DNA from: Sphingobium sp. | GTDB lineage: Bacteria; Pseudomonadota; Alphaproteobacteria; Sphingomonadales; Sphingomonadaceae | Reading direction: 5' to 3' | Length of the DNA stretch: 12,588 nucleotides | Assembly: GCA_030148625.1 (NCBI GenBank) | Contig: JASBTC010000177.1 | Coordinates: 1-12,588 of the forward strand | Part shown: in pieces, positions 1 to 7,526 of the stretch | How the letters are laid out: every line of letters begins with the position of its first letter | How positions within the stretch are numbered: position 1 is the stretch's first letter | The notes under the pieces: generated by a model | Database searches by the model: none | What the model was told of the DNA's origin: nothing | The model's input: the letters and a program-made list of their open reading frames with translations, nothing else | Translations under genes and position numbers: made by a program

Positions 1-1
1 C

Positions 2-730
2 CCGGTGACGATCCTGATCAACGACACGCCGGTGGCCAATATCGACGGGATCGCGGTCAATGAGGATGCGACGACGGGCAACCTCGCCGCGACCCTGCTC
101 GGCAACGACACCGACAATAATGGCGATGTGCTGACGATCACTGGCGTCAACACCAGCGGCACGCTGGGGACGGTGGTGTTCGATGCGGGCACGCAGACGC
201 TGAAATATGTCGCATCCTCACCGGTGTTCGATGCGCTGAGCCCGGGCAGCACCGCGACCGACACGTTCACCTACACGGTGACCGACGATGGCGGTCTCAC
301 CAGCACCGCGACGGTGACGATGACGATCACCACGCTGGCCGATGGTGTGCAGGTGGTGGGTGGCGGCCGCAGCGGCAATGTGCTGACCGGCACGGCGGAC
401 GAGGACCGGCTCTACGGCTTTGCGGGCAATCAGAGCCTCAATGGCGCGGGTGGTGACGATGTGCTGATCGGCGGTGGCGGCAACGACACGCTGACCGGTG
501 GTGCGGGCAAGGATGTCTTCATCATCAACTTCCAGGACGGGCATGATGTCATCACCGACTATACCCCCGGACAGGATGTCATCGATCTTGCCGTCGGCAT
601 GGACATCCTGAGCAGCGTCGCCGCCGACACCAATGGCGACACCATCGTCGACCTCACCATCAATCTCGAACTCGGCGGCTCGGTCACCCTGCTCGGTATC
701 TCAAGCATCGGGCAGGTCACCTTCGCCTGA
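2..730 (+). CDS. C-terminal part of a giant VCBS/RTX type I-secreted protein (5' end outside window)
   Basis: The reading frame is open from the window edge to TGA at 728-730, so only the last ~242 residues are present. The first ~110 residues look like a cadherin/VCBS-type beta domain: NEDATTGNLAATLLGNDTD near the start, and DTFTYTVTDDGG closing the domain. Glycine/aspartate nonapeptides follow, including GGDDVLIGGGGNDTLTGG, which matches the hemolysin-type calcium-binding (RTX) consensus. After these come KDVFIINFQDGHDVITDY and a hydrophobic, acidic tail typical of type I secretion C-termini. From the family, it should leave the cell through an ABC/MFP/TolC channel and fold on binding calcium outside. 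No secretion genes lie nearby. The upstream portion, and hence the ligand or enzymatic role, cannot be judged. An adhesin is likely; an RTX enzyme is possible. Confidence 0.85.
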   Translation, partial: PVTILINDTPVANIDGIAVNEDATTGNLAATLLGNDTDNNGDVLTITGVNTSGTLGTVVFDAGTQTLKYVASSPVFDALSPGSTATDTFTYTVTDDGGLTSTATVTMTITTLADGVQVVGGGRSGNVLTGTADEDRLYGFAGNQSLNGAGGDDVLIGGGGNDTLTGGAGKDVFIINFQDGHDVITDYTPGQDVIDLAVGMDILSSVAADTNGDTIVDLTINLELGGSVTLLGISSIGQVTFA

Positions 731-740
731 TGTCCTGGCT

Positions 741-762
741 CCCCTCCCGCTCGCGGGAGGGG
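741..762 (+). terminator. Strong GC hairpin after the RTX gene
   Basis: CCCCTCCCGC at 741-750 and GCGGGAGGGG at 753-762 form a perfect 10-bp inverted repeat around TC, or an 8-bp stem with a 6-nt loop. It begins 10 nt after the RTX stop codon. The following bases (ATTATAGGG) are not a clean T-run, so this is a terminator-like hairpin rather than a textbook intrinsic terminator. Similar CCCTCCCG palindromes are common in GC-rich alphaproteobacterial intergenic DNA, so it may also be a dispersed repeat. Confidence 0.6.
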
Positions 763-800
763 ATTATAGGGTATAGCACCTCGCCAGAATGGCTATTCGG

Positions 801-805
801 GAAGG
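801..805 (+). promoter_or_regulatory. Ribosome binding site choosing the cupin start
   Basis: GAAGG ends 7 nt before ATG 813, an ideal spacing. An in-frame ATG at 789 has only the poor match ATAGGG ahead of it and would add MAIREGIR, which has no family support. The 813 start is therefore preferred. Confidence 0.6.
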
Positions 806-812
806 GATCCGA

Positions 813-1343
813 ATGTTCGAGGTCGCAGCGTTCATCGAAGAGTGCCTGGCCGTGGTCCGCCGGGATCCGACCCATATCGCCATTTGCGATGTGATGAAGC
901 GGGCTTTCGCCGACCCGGCCGCGGTGATGGCCGGGGTCGGCAAGCCCGGCGAGAGCGGACTCGTCGCGCTTCATCAGTCGCCGGAACTGACGATCGTCAA
1001 CGTCGTCTGGAAACCGGGGATGACGATCATGCCGCACAACCACACGCTCTGGGCGGTGATCGGCGTCTATCAGGGGCAAGAGGACAATGTCTTCTGGCGC
1101 CGGCTGGAGGGTGATCCGAACGGCCGGATCAGTCCGTCCGCGACCAGATCGCTCGTTGCCGGCGACGTGATGCCACTGGGCAAGGACGTCATCCATTCGG
1201 TGACCAATCCCAGCGAGCATCTGACGGGCGCCATCCATGTCTATGGCGGGCCGTTTTTCGAGGTGGAGAGAAGCGAGTGGGACGAGGAGACGCTGACCGA
1301 GCGCCGCTATGATCTCGCCAAGGCCAGGGCCATGTTCGACTGA
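813..1343 (+). CDS. Cysteine-dioxygenase-like cupin (predicted metal-dependent double-stranded beta-helix enzyme)
   Basis: The protein has 176 residues from ATG 813. It shows a cupin metal site, H75-N-H77 in MPHNHTLWAVIGVY and a third histidine H128 in KDVIHSVTNP, matching the three-histidine iron centre of thiol dioxygenases. H142-V-Y144 in AIHVYGG lines up with the His-x-Tyr of the cysteine dioxygenase Ser-His-Tyr triad, with alanine (A140) in place of the serine. The segments QGQEDNVFWRRL and HVYGGPFFEVERSEWD recall the family annotated as predicted metal-dependent enzymes of the double-stranded beta-helix superfamily (COG5553-like). The likely chemistry is O2-dependent oxidation of a small thiol in the cytoplasm; the substrate is unknown. 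It converges, with a 34-bp gap, on a persulfide dioxygenase gene, which fits a sulfur-oxidation role. Family assignment is fairly sure; true cysteine dioxygenase activity is not. Confidence 0.8.
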   Translation: MFEVAAFIEECLAVVRRDPTHIAICDVMKRAFADPAAVMAGVGKPGESGLVALHQSPELTIVNVVWKPGMTIMPHNHTLWAVIGVYQGQEDNVFWRRLEGDPNGRISPSATRSLVAGDVMPLGKDVIHSVTNPSEHLTGAIHVYGGPFFEVERSEWDEETLTERRYDLAKARAMFD

Positions 1344-1377
1344 GCCGGACGCCCGTCACAATGCCGTCGCGCCGCCG

Positions 1378-2406
1378 TCATGACTCCAAAGGATAGCCCG
1401 CTTCGGACCAGGCCTTCATGCCGCCGTCGAGCGCGGTCGCCCGGCGATAGCCCAGGTCGCGCAGCGTCGCCGCGGCCAGCGTCGAGATCTTTCCGAATTC
1501 GCAGCAGGTGATCACTTTCACCGTCGGGTCGGGGAGCGCGGTGTTGACGCGCAGTTCGAGCTGCCCGCGCGGCAGGTGGACCGCGCCGGGGACATGGCCC
1601 GCGTCATAGGCCTCCTTTTCCCGCACATCGAGAATGACGATGTCGCCGCCGTCGCCACCGCTCCGCTCGGCGAGTTCTGCGAGCGACATGAACGGGACTT
1701 TGCGCGCCGCCTCCGCCAGCAACTGCGCGACCGTCCGGCCGCCGCTCATATTGGTGCGCAGCGCTTCGGTCAGATGCGTCGGTGCGGCAAGATCGAGCTG
1801 CTGCATCATCTCGACGAAGGCGGCGCATTCGGTCTTCTGCAGGCGCGGATTGTCGGCGATCTCCGCACCGATGGTGGAGCAGGAACGCCCCTTATAATCA
1901 TGGGCGGGAAAGACCAGGGTTTCGGGCGGCAGTTTCAGCAGCTTGCCGAACAGGCTGTCGTACAGGGCACGGGGATCGCCGCTCGGCAGGTCGGTCCGTC
2001 CCGTTCCACCGATGAGCAATGTGTCCCCCGTGAACACCCGATCGTCCACCGCCAGGCACATCGAATCCCGCGTATGGCCCGGCGTATGCAGCGCCCTGAT
2101 CCTTAGCTCTCCGACGATCAGCATGTCACCATCGTCCAGGCGCATGTCCGCGAACGGTGCCGGGCTGAGCCGATGGACCACGACCGGCGCGTGCAGCGCC
2201 TTTGCGAGTTCGAGGCTGGCCGAGAAATGATCGGCATGGGTGTGGGTATCGACGATATAGCGGACATGGACGCCGAGCTGATTCACCAGCCCGAGATACC
2301 GGTCGATCTGCGACAGTTCCGGGTCGATGAAGATCGCCGCGCGCGTCGTCTCGCAGCCGACGAGATAGGATTGGCAGCCGCCGGTCGCGACCTGCTCGAA
2401 GATCAT
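1378..2406 (-). CDS. Persulfide dioxygenase (ETHE1-like metallo-beta-lactamase fold) fused to a rhodanese domain
   Basis: The protein has 342 residues. Residues 1-~200 are a metallo-beta-lactamase-fold domain with T54-H55-T56-H57-A58-D59-H60, TPGH (H111), FTGD (D128) and FPAHD (H169). ETHE1-type persulfide dioxygenases bind one iron through the residues equivalent to H55, H111 and D128. GCQSYLVG and DTLLIGGTGRTDLPSGD also fit that family. Residues ~238-342 are a rhodanese domain with ILDVREKEAYDAGHVPGAVHLP and the catalytic loop C302-E-F-G-K-I-S; the usual arginine of CxxGxRS is isoleucine. Such fusions oxidise glutathione persulfide to sulfite with O2 and can pass sulfane sulfur to form thiosulfate. 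A GGGGAG ribosome site (minus sense, 2413-2418) sits 6 nt ahead of ATG 2406. The LysR gene lies 130 bp upstream on the same strand and is a plausible regulator. Confidence 0.88.
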   Translation of the reverse strand: MIFEQVATGGCQSYLVGCETTRAAIFIDPELSQIDRYLGLVNQLGVHVRYIVDTHTHADHFSASLELAKALHAPVVVHRLSPAPFADMRLDDGDMLIVGELRIRALHTPGHTRDSMCLAVDDRVFTGDTLLIGGTGRTDLPSGDPRALYDSLFGKLLKLPPETLVFPAHDYKGRSCSTIGAEIADNPRLQKTECAAFVEMMQQLDLAAPTHLTEALRTNMSGGRTVAQLLAEAARKVPFMSLAELAERSGGDGGDIVILDVREKEAYDAGHVPGAVHLPRGQLELRVNTALPDPTVKVITCCEFGKISTLAAATLRDLGYRRATALDGGMKAWSEAGYPLES

Positions 2407-2536
2407 GTTCCACTCCCCCGACTTTTCGCGAAATGCTGCGCTCTATCGATGTGCGCCGCAAGCGCGATATGCAGCGCACCGTAACCGGCGATGGCAGTCT
2501 TTCGCAATCCGGCCGCTCGCTTGCCGTAAGCGACGG

Positions 2537-3472
2537 CTATTCCGCCGCAAGCATCGCATCTTGTCCGAAAGCCTGCGCTTCGAAGATATTCAGGGAAATC
2601 CCGATTTCGTGCCGGAGCCAGGCCGTGAAGCGGCGATCGAGCGACGCCGGACTGCGGGGAGAGGCCGGGCGATACAGGCAATAGGTCTCGCCGATCGGCC
2701 GGATTCCGCCCGAACATGGGACGATCCGGCCCGCGATCAGCAGCCCTTCGGCGATCAGAGGCATGGCAAGCGCGATGCCGAGGCCGGCGGCCGCCGCCTC
2801 GTACATCAATTGCAGCGTATCGAAGGCCCGGGGCGCAGTGGTGAGTTCGCGCCGTCCCGACGCCGCGAGCCAGCGATCCCATATGCCGGCCGGCGACCGC
2901 ACGGCGAGCAGCGGATAGTCGGCGAGGTCGGCATCGGCATCGGGCGGGGGGCGTCCGTCGGCCAGTTCGGGCGCACAGGCCGGAAAGACGCTGGCGGTGA
3001 AGAGCTGTTCCGCCGTCATCCCGCGCGGAATCGCCGTGGCGCCCCAGATCGCCAGATGGACCTGGCCCGACATCAGGATCGTCGGATCGCGGGTGAGCGA
3101 CAATTCCACCTCGATCCCCTCGGCGCGCAGCAGCCCCGGCAGGCGCGGCACCAGCCAGTTGGCGAAACTGTGCGAGGTCGCGATCCTGAGCAGCGTGTCG
3201 CGCGCCGGCCCGATTTCGACGGTCGCATCGCGGATCGCCGCGATCGCCGGCTCGATCGCGATGAAATAGGATTGTCCGGCGGTCGTGAGCACCGGCACCG
3301 GCCCCGACCGGTCGAAGAGCTGGGTTTCCAGAAATCCCTCGAGCGTCGCGATCCTGCGGCTGACCGCCGACGGGCTCAGCGCCATCTGATGCGCGACCGC
3401 ACGAAAGCTGCGCCCGCGCGCCGCGGCGACGAAGATCTCGATGGCTTCGAGCGGAGGCGCCTTGCGGATCAT
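2537..3472 (-). CDS. LysR-family transcriptional regulator
   Basis: The protein has 311 residues, the usual LysR length. The N-terminal winged helix-turn-helix (about residues 8-66) carries PPLEAIEIFVAAARGRSF, then VAHQMALSPSAVSRRIATLE and LFDRSGPVPVLTTAG, the classic LysR pattern of the GcvA-like branch. The rest is a periplasmic-binding-protein-like effector domain, with IWDRWLAASG and a hydrophobic segment AAAGLGIALAMPLIAEG near residue 235. It probably acts in the cytoplasm as a tetramer. The next gene on the same strand is the persulfide dioxygenase-rhodanese, which makes it the first candidate target; the effector cannot be read from sequence. A dyad lies 22-43 bp upstream of the start and may serve autoregulation. 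GAGG in the minus-strand leader is ~9 nt from the ATG. Confidence 0.9.
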   Translation of the reverse strand: MIRKAPPLEAIEIFVAAARGRSFRAVAHQMALSPSAVSRRIATLEGFLETQLFDRSGPVPVLTTAGQSYFIAIEPAIAAIRDATVEIGPARDTLLRIATSHSFANWLVPRLPGLLRAEGIEVELSLTRDPTILMSGQVHLAIWGATAIPRGMTAEQLFTASVFPACAPELADGRPPPDADADLADYPLLAVRSPAGIWDRWLAASGRRELTTAPRAFDTLQLMYEAAAAGLGIALAMPLIAEGLLIAGRIVPCSGGIRPIGETYCLYRPASPRSPASLDRRFTAWLRHEIGISLNIFEAQAFGQDAMLAAE

Positions 3473-3494
3473 CGGCCGCAGCCTCTAGGCCCCT

Positions 3495-3516
3495 TATGTC
3501 ACAGAATTGCGACATA
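3495..3516. promoter_or_regulatory. Dyad operator candidate upstream of the LysR gene
   Basis: TATGTC (3495-3500) and GACATA (3511-3516) are inverted repeats separated by 10 nt, with inner CA/TG symmetry. The dyad lies between the LysR start (3472) and the PhoD stop. On the minus strand TGACATAAG within it resembles an extended -10 element, so a bound regulator could block or position RNA polymerase. The spacing does not fit a strict T-N11-A LysR box. Confidence 0.4.
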
Positions 3517-3531
3517 GGGTCGTGGCGACTT

Positions 3532-3579
3532 AGAGGCTGTTTGGAAATGTGTGGAAGAGCGCTTCTCCAAACAGCCTCT
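3532..3579. repeat. 14-bp perfect inverted repeat, possible mini-element or hairpin at the PhoD stop
   Basis: AGAGGCTGTTTGGA at 3532-3545 is perfectly complementary to 3566-3579, with 20 nt between that contain a second small dyad (GAAG-AGCG-CTTC, 3554-3565). CTTAG occurs in direct orientation at both outer edges (3529-3533 and 3578-3582), which would fit a TTA or CTTAG target duplication. The right arm overlaps the TAA stop (3579-3581) of the PhoD gene. A related CAGCCTCTA is at 3479-3487. No T-run follows on either strand, so a classical terminator is unlikely. A short MITE or solo insertion-sequence end is an alternative. Confidence 0.6.
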
Positions 3580-5096
3580 TAGATCATCGCGCCTGGGCGG
3601 CCATCCTCCACGGTGAAGCGGGCCAGGCTGGTGCAGCGCGACGATGGATCGGCAAGATCGCCAACCGCGCGAAGATCGACCGTCATCGCCGCCGGCGTGA
3701 TGTCGAGCGCCACATAGCCGGCATGGCGATTGCCGAGAAAGCGGACATGCGGATTGAGTGCCCGTGCCGGGCCGAACAATGCTTCGGGTCCGTTGCGCGC
3801 GGCGAGGCAGGTCGTGACGATCTCGGTCGCGATCGTTGGCGCGCGCGTCGCGTTGAAATCGCGCTTTACATCGTTCACCCAGAAGGAATGGACGTCGCCG
3901 CCGAGCAGGATCGGATTGCGAATCGCGGGCCGGGCGAACGCGGCCAGCACCCGATCACGGCTCGCCCGATAGCCGTCCCAGAAATCCGAATAAAAAAGGC
4001 CGTCCCCGCCGGGCAGGAAGAGCCGCGAAAACATCGTCTGCTGCGCGACGAGGCTCCAGCGCCCGGTCTCGCGGGCAAGGCCGCGATCGAGCCAGTCGGC
4101 CTGCGCGTGCCCGAGCATGGTCGTGGCGGGATCGGTTGCGGCGGCGCAATCGCGGATCAGCCGCCCGCCGCGTTCGGCGTCGGTCGCGCACGGATGTGCC
4201 GTACGGTACTGGCGCGTGTCGAGCATATGCACTGTCGCGAGATCACCCCAGCCGAAACGCCGGTAGAGCCGGACCTCTCCGCCATGCCGCAGCGCGCTCG
4301 GGCGCAGCGGCATATGTTCGAAATAGGCCTGATAGGCGGCGGCACGCACGCGTGCGAATTCCAGCGGATCGCCGTGCCGGACGCCGTGGATGCCGGCATA
4401 GTCGTTCTCCACCTCATGATCGTCCCATGACAGGATAAACGGCATCGCGGCATGGGCTGCAGCAAGGTGCGGGTCGGTGCGATACAAGGCATGGCGCGCG
4501 CGATAATCGCCCAGCGTGACCGGCATCGGCGCGCCGAAGCTACGGACATCGGGGCCATCGCCAAAGGATTTCTCGTAGATATAGTCGCCGACCTGGAGCA
4601 CCGCCTCCGCGCCGCTCGCGACGATGTCGGCATAGGCGCTGAACCAGCCCTGTTCCCAATGCTGGCATGATGTAAGCGCGAGGCGGAGGCGTTGGGGCCG
4701 CTCGGCGATCGTCGCCGTGCGCCCGGTGCGGCTGACGGTGTCGCCGAGATGGAAACGATACCAATAGGGCCGGCCGGGCCTGAGCCCCGCGACCTCCAGA
4801 TGGACCGCCCCGCCGCGCGCCAGTGGCGCCGCCGCCCGGCCGGTTCGGACGATCCGGCGGAAGCCGTCATCCTCGGCAATCTCGTAGCCGACCGCTGCAT
4901 CGCCCGGCAGGCCGGCGACGCGCGTCCACAGCACGAAGCCGTCTTGCGCGGGTTCGCCCGAGGCAACGCCGAGTGCGAAGGGATCGGTCGCGAGCCGTGG
5001 CCGCGACGCGGGTTCGGCGCGGAGCATGCCGCCGAGAAGGAAACGGCCGGCCGCGACGGCAGCGGCGCCGCGCAACAGATGCCGGCGGCCGATCAT
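3579..5096 (-). CDS. phoD: PhoD-type alkaline phosphatase/phosphodiesterase, Tat-exported
   Basis: The protein has 505 residues. The N-terminus (MIGRRHLLRGAAAVAAG) is a twin-arginine signal, so export in folded form to the periplasm or cell surface is expected. Residues ~35-130 form the PhoD N-terminal beta domain (DPFALGVASGEPAQDGFVLW; YWYRFHLGD). The catalytic domain shows TSCQHWEQGWF (C144), QVGDYIYE (D171, Y174), SWDDHEVENDY (D225-H227, N231) and LLGGDVHSFWV (D401, H403), matching the Fe/Ca site of PhoD enzymes. It should release phosphate from mono- or diesters. The open frame extends far upstream, but that part overlaps the receptor gene and is not family-like. ATG 5096 overlaps the receptor stop by one base (TGATG) and lacks a good ribosome site, so translational coupling is likely. 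No Pho-box-like repeat was seen by eye upstream of the operon. Confidence 0.92.
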   Translation of the reverse strand: MIGRRHLLRGAAAVAAGRFLLGGMLRAEPASRPRLATDPFALGVASGEPAQDGFVLWTRVAGLPGDAAVGYEIAEDDGFRRIVRTGRAAAPLARGGAVHLEVAGLRPGRPYWYRFHLGDTVSRTGRTATIAERPQRLRLALTSCQHWEQGWFSAYADIVASGAEAVLQVGDYIYEKSFGDGPDVRSFGAPMPVTLGDYRARHALYRTDPHLAAAHAAMPFILSWDDHEVENDYAGIHGVRHGDPLEFARVRAAAYQAYFEHMPLRPSALRHGGEVRLYRRFGWGDLATVHMLDTRQYRTAHPCATDAERGGRLIRDCAAATDPATTMLGHAQADWLDRGLARETGRWSLVAQQTMFSRLFLPGGDGLFYSDFWDGYRASRDRVLAAFARPAIRNPILLGGDVHSFWVNDVKRDFNATRAPTIATEIVTTCLAARNGPEALFGPARALNPHVRFLGNRHAGYVALDITPAAMTVDLRAVGDLADPSSRCTSLARFTVEDGRPGAMI

Positions 5097-7396
5097 CAGA
5101 AACGCAGGCCCAACCGCAGATAATAGGTGCGGCCATTGACGCCGATCGGGGTTTCCTCGCCGGTCGGGAAACTGCCCCCGGTCGCGCTGATCACGCTCGC
5201 CTGGTCGGCGATCGCATCGGGCATCGCGTCGAACAGGTTCTGGACGCCGCCGCTGACGCGCAGCGCTGAGGACAGCGCATAGCCGGCGGCGAGATCGACC
5301 ACGGTCTTGCCGTCGAAACTCTGTGCGGCGACCAAAGGCTGCGACCGATATTGGCCGAACGCGGCGACGCTTGCCTGCAGATCGAAGGGACCGTGGGTGA
5401 GCCGCGTCTGCAGCGTGAACTTGGCGTCGGGCTGCGCCTCGGTCAGGAACAGGATCGATTTGGGAGTCAGCAGCGGCAGCGTCGGCAGCACCGCATTGGG
5501 CCGCAATCGATCGAGCCGGTTCTTGAACCAGCCATAGCCGGCGGCGACGTCGAGCCGGGTTTCGGGGGCGATCGCGCCGCTCCAGCGCGCGGTGAGCTCG
5601 ACGCCGCTGGTCGTGGTGTCGACGGCATTGGTGAAGAAGCGGACCTGCTGGAAATTGGTGATGCCGGCGCCCTGGAGGATCGCGGTCACCGCCGCGCCGG
5701 CAAGCTGCTCGCTGAGCGCGACCCGGTCCCGAATCCGGATGCGGAAATAATCGGCGGTGAAGGAGAAGCCGTCGAACGGGCCGAACACGACACCCGCGCT
5801 GAGGTTGCGTGCGCTTTCGGGCTTCAGCGCAACCGCCCCGAGCGCGCGTGCGACGGGATCGGCGACGGGAAGCGTGCCGACCGTGACCAGCCGCCCTGCG
5901 CTCGTGGCGCCCTGCACCGCGCTGAAATATTGCTGCTGGAGCGACGGTGCGCGGAAGCCCGTGCCGATCGTGCCGCGGAATGCGACGCCCGGCATGGCGT
6001 CGAGCCTCGCGGTCGCGCGCCATGTCAGCTTGCCGCCGAAATCGTCATAATGGTCGTAGCGTGCGGCGCCGCCGATCAGCAGCGGCTTGACCGGCCGCAA
6101 TTCGACGTCGAGGAAAGCGGCATAGGCGTCGCGCCTGGCGTCGGTGGGATTGCGCGGATTGAAGCCCGCGAAACCGTCGGCGCCGAGCCCGAAATAGGCG
6201 GCGGGTTCGCCATTGGCGATCGTGTAGCGCTCATGCCGATACTGGCCGCCCAGCGCGATATTGCCCCCAGCCAGAATACCGTCGAGTGGCCGCGACAGGC
6301 TGAGGTCGGTGACATGCTGCTGATAGGTCACCGCGCCCGCGTCGAACCGTGTCGGGCTGTCGAGACCGAGCGAGACATTGGCGGTGTCGAAGACGCGGAA
6401 ATCCGCCTTGTTGCGGCCATAGCTCTGGCTGAGGTCGAGTGCGATCCCGGCGCCGAGATCGCCGCGCAGGCCCAGGGTCGCGCCGATGTCCCAGATGCGT
6501 GGCTCGATGATCGGCAGGAAACCCTGCGGATAGAGCGGCGAGAATCCGGGCACACGAAACCCCGCGCCATTGTTCGATTTTTTCCGCGTGACGGTTCCGA
6601 AGCCGTAAAGTTCGACCGCGCCGAGCGGGACCGCCATGTCGAGCGCGACGCTGGCGATGCTCGCCTTGGGGTCGCCGATCCGATAGGTGACGCGGCCGAA
6701 GCGCTGGTCGATCAACGCCCGGTTGGTCGGCTCCTGATGCCGCGCGAGCGCAGTCAGCGTCAGATGGCCGTCCGCGCCCAGGCCGATGCCAAGATTGGCG
6801 GTGACCATCGCATTCTCACCATCGCCCGCTTCGGTGATGCCGGCCTGGATCGCACCCGAACCGCCCGAGGCGTTGTCTTTCAGGATGATGTTGACGACGC
6901 CCGCGATCGCGTCGGAGCCATATTGCGCCGATGCGCCATCGCGCAGGATCTCGATCCGCTCGATCGCGCTTTCGGGAATCGTGTCGAGATCGACGCCGGC
7001 CGATCCGCGGCCGATGCTGTTGTTGACGTTGAGCACGGCGTTGGCGTGGCGCCGCTTGCCGTTGACGAGCACCAATGTCTGATCGGGCGAAAGGCCACGC
7101 AGCGTGACCGGCTTGGTATTGGCGGCGGTGGCGGTGGTCGCGGCGCGCGCGAAATTGACCGCGGGCTGAAGGAAATTGAGCGCACGGCCGAGATCGGGAT
7201 AGCCCGTGCCATCCAGCGCCTCGGCCGAAACCACGTCGACGGGCGCCGAGGATTCGAGCGCCATGCGCCCGACCGAGCGCGTGCCGGTGACGATGATCTC
7301 GCTCTCCGGCGCCGCCTCGTCCTGTGGCGCGACCGGCTGTGCGGCGGCGCCGGTTCCGGCGATCGCGGCCGTGGCGGCCATGGCGTATGCGAGCAT
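5096..7396 (-). CDS. TonB-dependent outer-membrane receptor
   Basis: The protein has 766 residues from ATG 7396, preceded by GGGGGA at a 7-nt spacing; an upstream in-frame ATG (7483) has no such site and would spoil the signal peptide. The signal sequence is MLAYAMAATAAIAGTGAAA, then S32-EIIVTGTR (residues 33-40) as TonB-box region. The plug domain (about 45-175) includes TLRGLSPDQTLVLVNGKRRH and RIEILRDGASAQYGSDAIAG. A long beta-barrel follows, ending in RLGLRF with the terminal aromatic residue used for BAM insertion. It uses TonB-ExbBD energy to import a ligand across the outer membrane. The ligand is unknown; coupling to the PhoD gene suggests a phosphate ester or a metal complex released by phosphatase action. 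It is the first gene of the pair; the VOC gene lies 130 bp upstream on the same strand. Confidence 0.93.
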   Translation of the reverse strand: MLAYAMAATAAIAGTGAAAQPVAPQDEAAPESEIIVTGTRSVGRMALESSAPVDVVSAEALDGTGYPDLGRALNFLQPAVNFARAATTATAANTKPVTLRGLSPDQTLVLVNGKRRHANAVLNVNNSIGRGSAGVDLDTIPESAIERIEILRDGASAQYGSDAIAGVVNIILKDNASGGSGAIQAGITEAGDGENAMVTANLGIGLGADGHLTLTALARHQEPTNRALIDQRFGRVTYRIGDPKASIASVALDMAVPLGAVELYGFGTVTRKKSNNGAGFRVPGFSPLYPQGFLPIIEPRIWDIGATLGLRGDLGAGIALDLSQSYGRNKADFRVFDTANVSLGLDSPTRFDAGAVTYQQHVTDLSLSRPLDGILAGGNIALGGQYRHERYTIANGEPAAYFGLGADGFAGFNPRNPTDARRDAYAAFLDVELRPVKPLLIGGAARYDHYDDFGGKLTWRATARLDAMPGVAFRGTIGTGFRAPSLQQQYFSAVQGATSAGRLVTVGTLPVADPVARALGAVALKPESARNLSAGVVFGPFDGFSFTADYFRIRIRDRVALSEQLAGAAVTAILQGAGITNFQQVRFFTNAVDTTTSGVELTARWSGAIAPETRLDVAAGYGWFKNRLDRLRPNAVLPTLPLLTPKSILFLTEAQPDAKFTLQTRLTHGPFDLQASVAAFGQYRSQPLVAAQSFDGKTVVDLAAGYALSSALRVSGGVQNLFDAMPDAIADQASVISATGGSFPTGEETPIGVNGRTYYLRLGLRF

Positions 7397-7526
7397 CTTG
7401 AGTCCCCCGAAATCTGTTCGGGGCGCACTTACGGATGGCGGGCGCGGCGCGTTATCGCAATTACCGGCACGGGCGTTGCGCAAAGCGGGACAAGGCGTGC
7501 CGGGCTAAGGGGCGGGGCGGCGATCT

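Noticed and set aside
1344..1377. Bidirectional terminator between the convergent cupin and persulfide dioxygenase genes
   Set aside because: The 34-bp gap has no stem of convincing length and no T-run.
2523..2537. GCCGT/ACGGC palindrome at the LysR stop as a terminator
   Set aside because: Only a 5-bp stem and no T-run, and it lies on the path to the downstream persulfide dioxygenase gene on the same strand.
5097..6023. N-terminal extension of the PhoD frame by about 309 residues
   Set aside because: It lies inside the receptor gene in another frame, is Arg-rich without family features, and the Tat signal begins exactly at ATG 5096.
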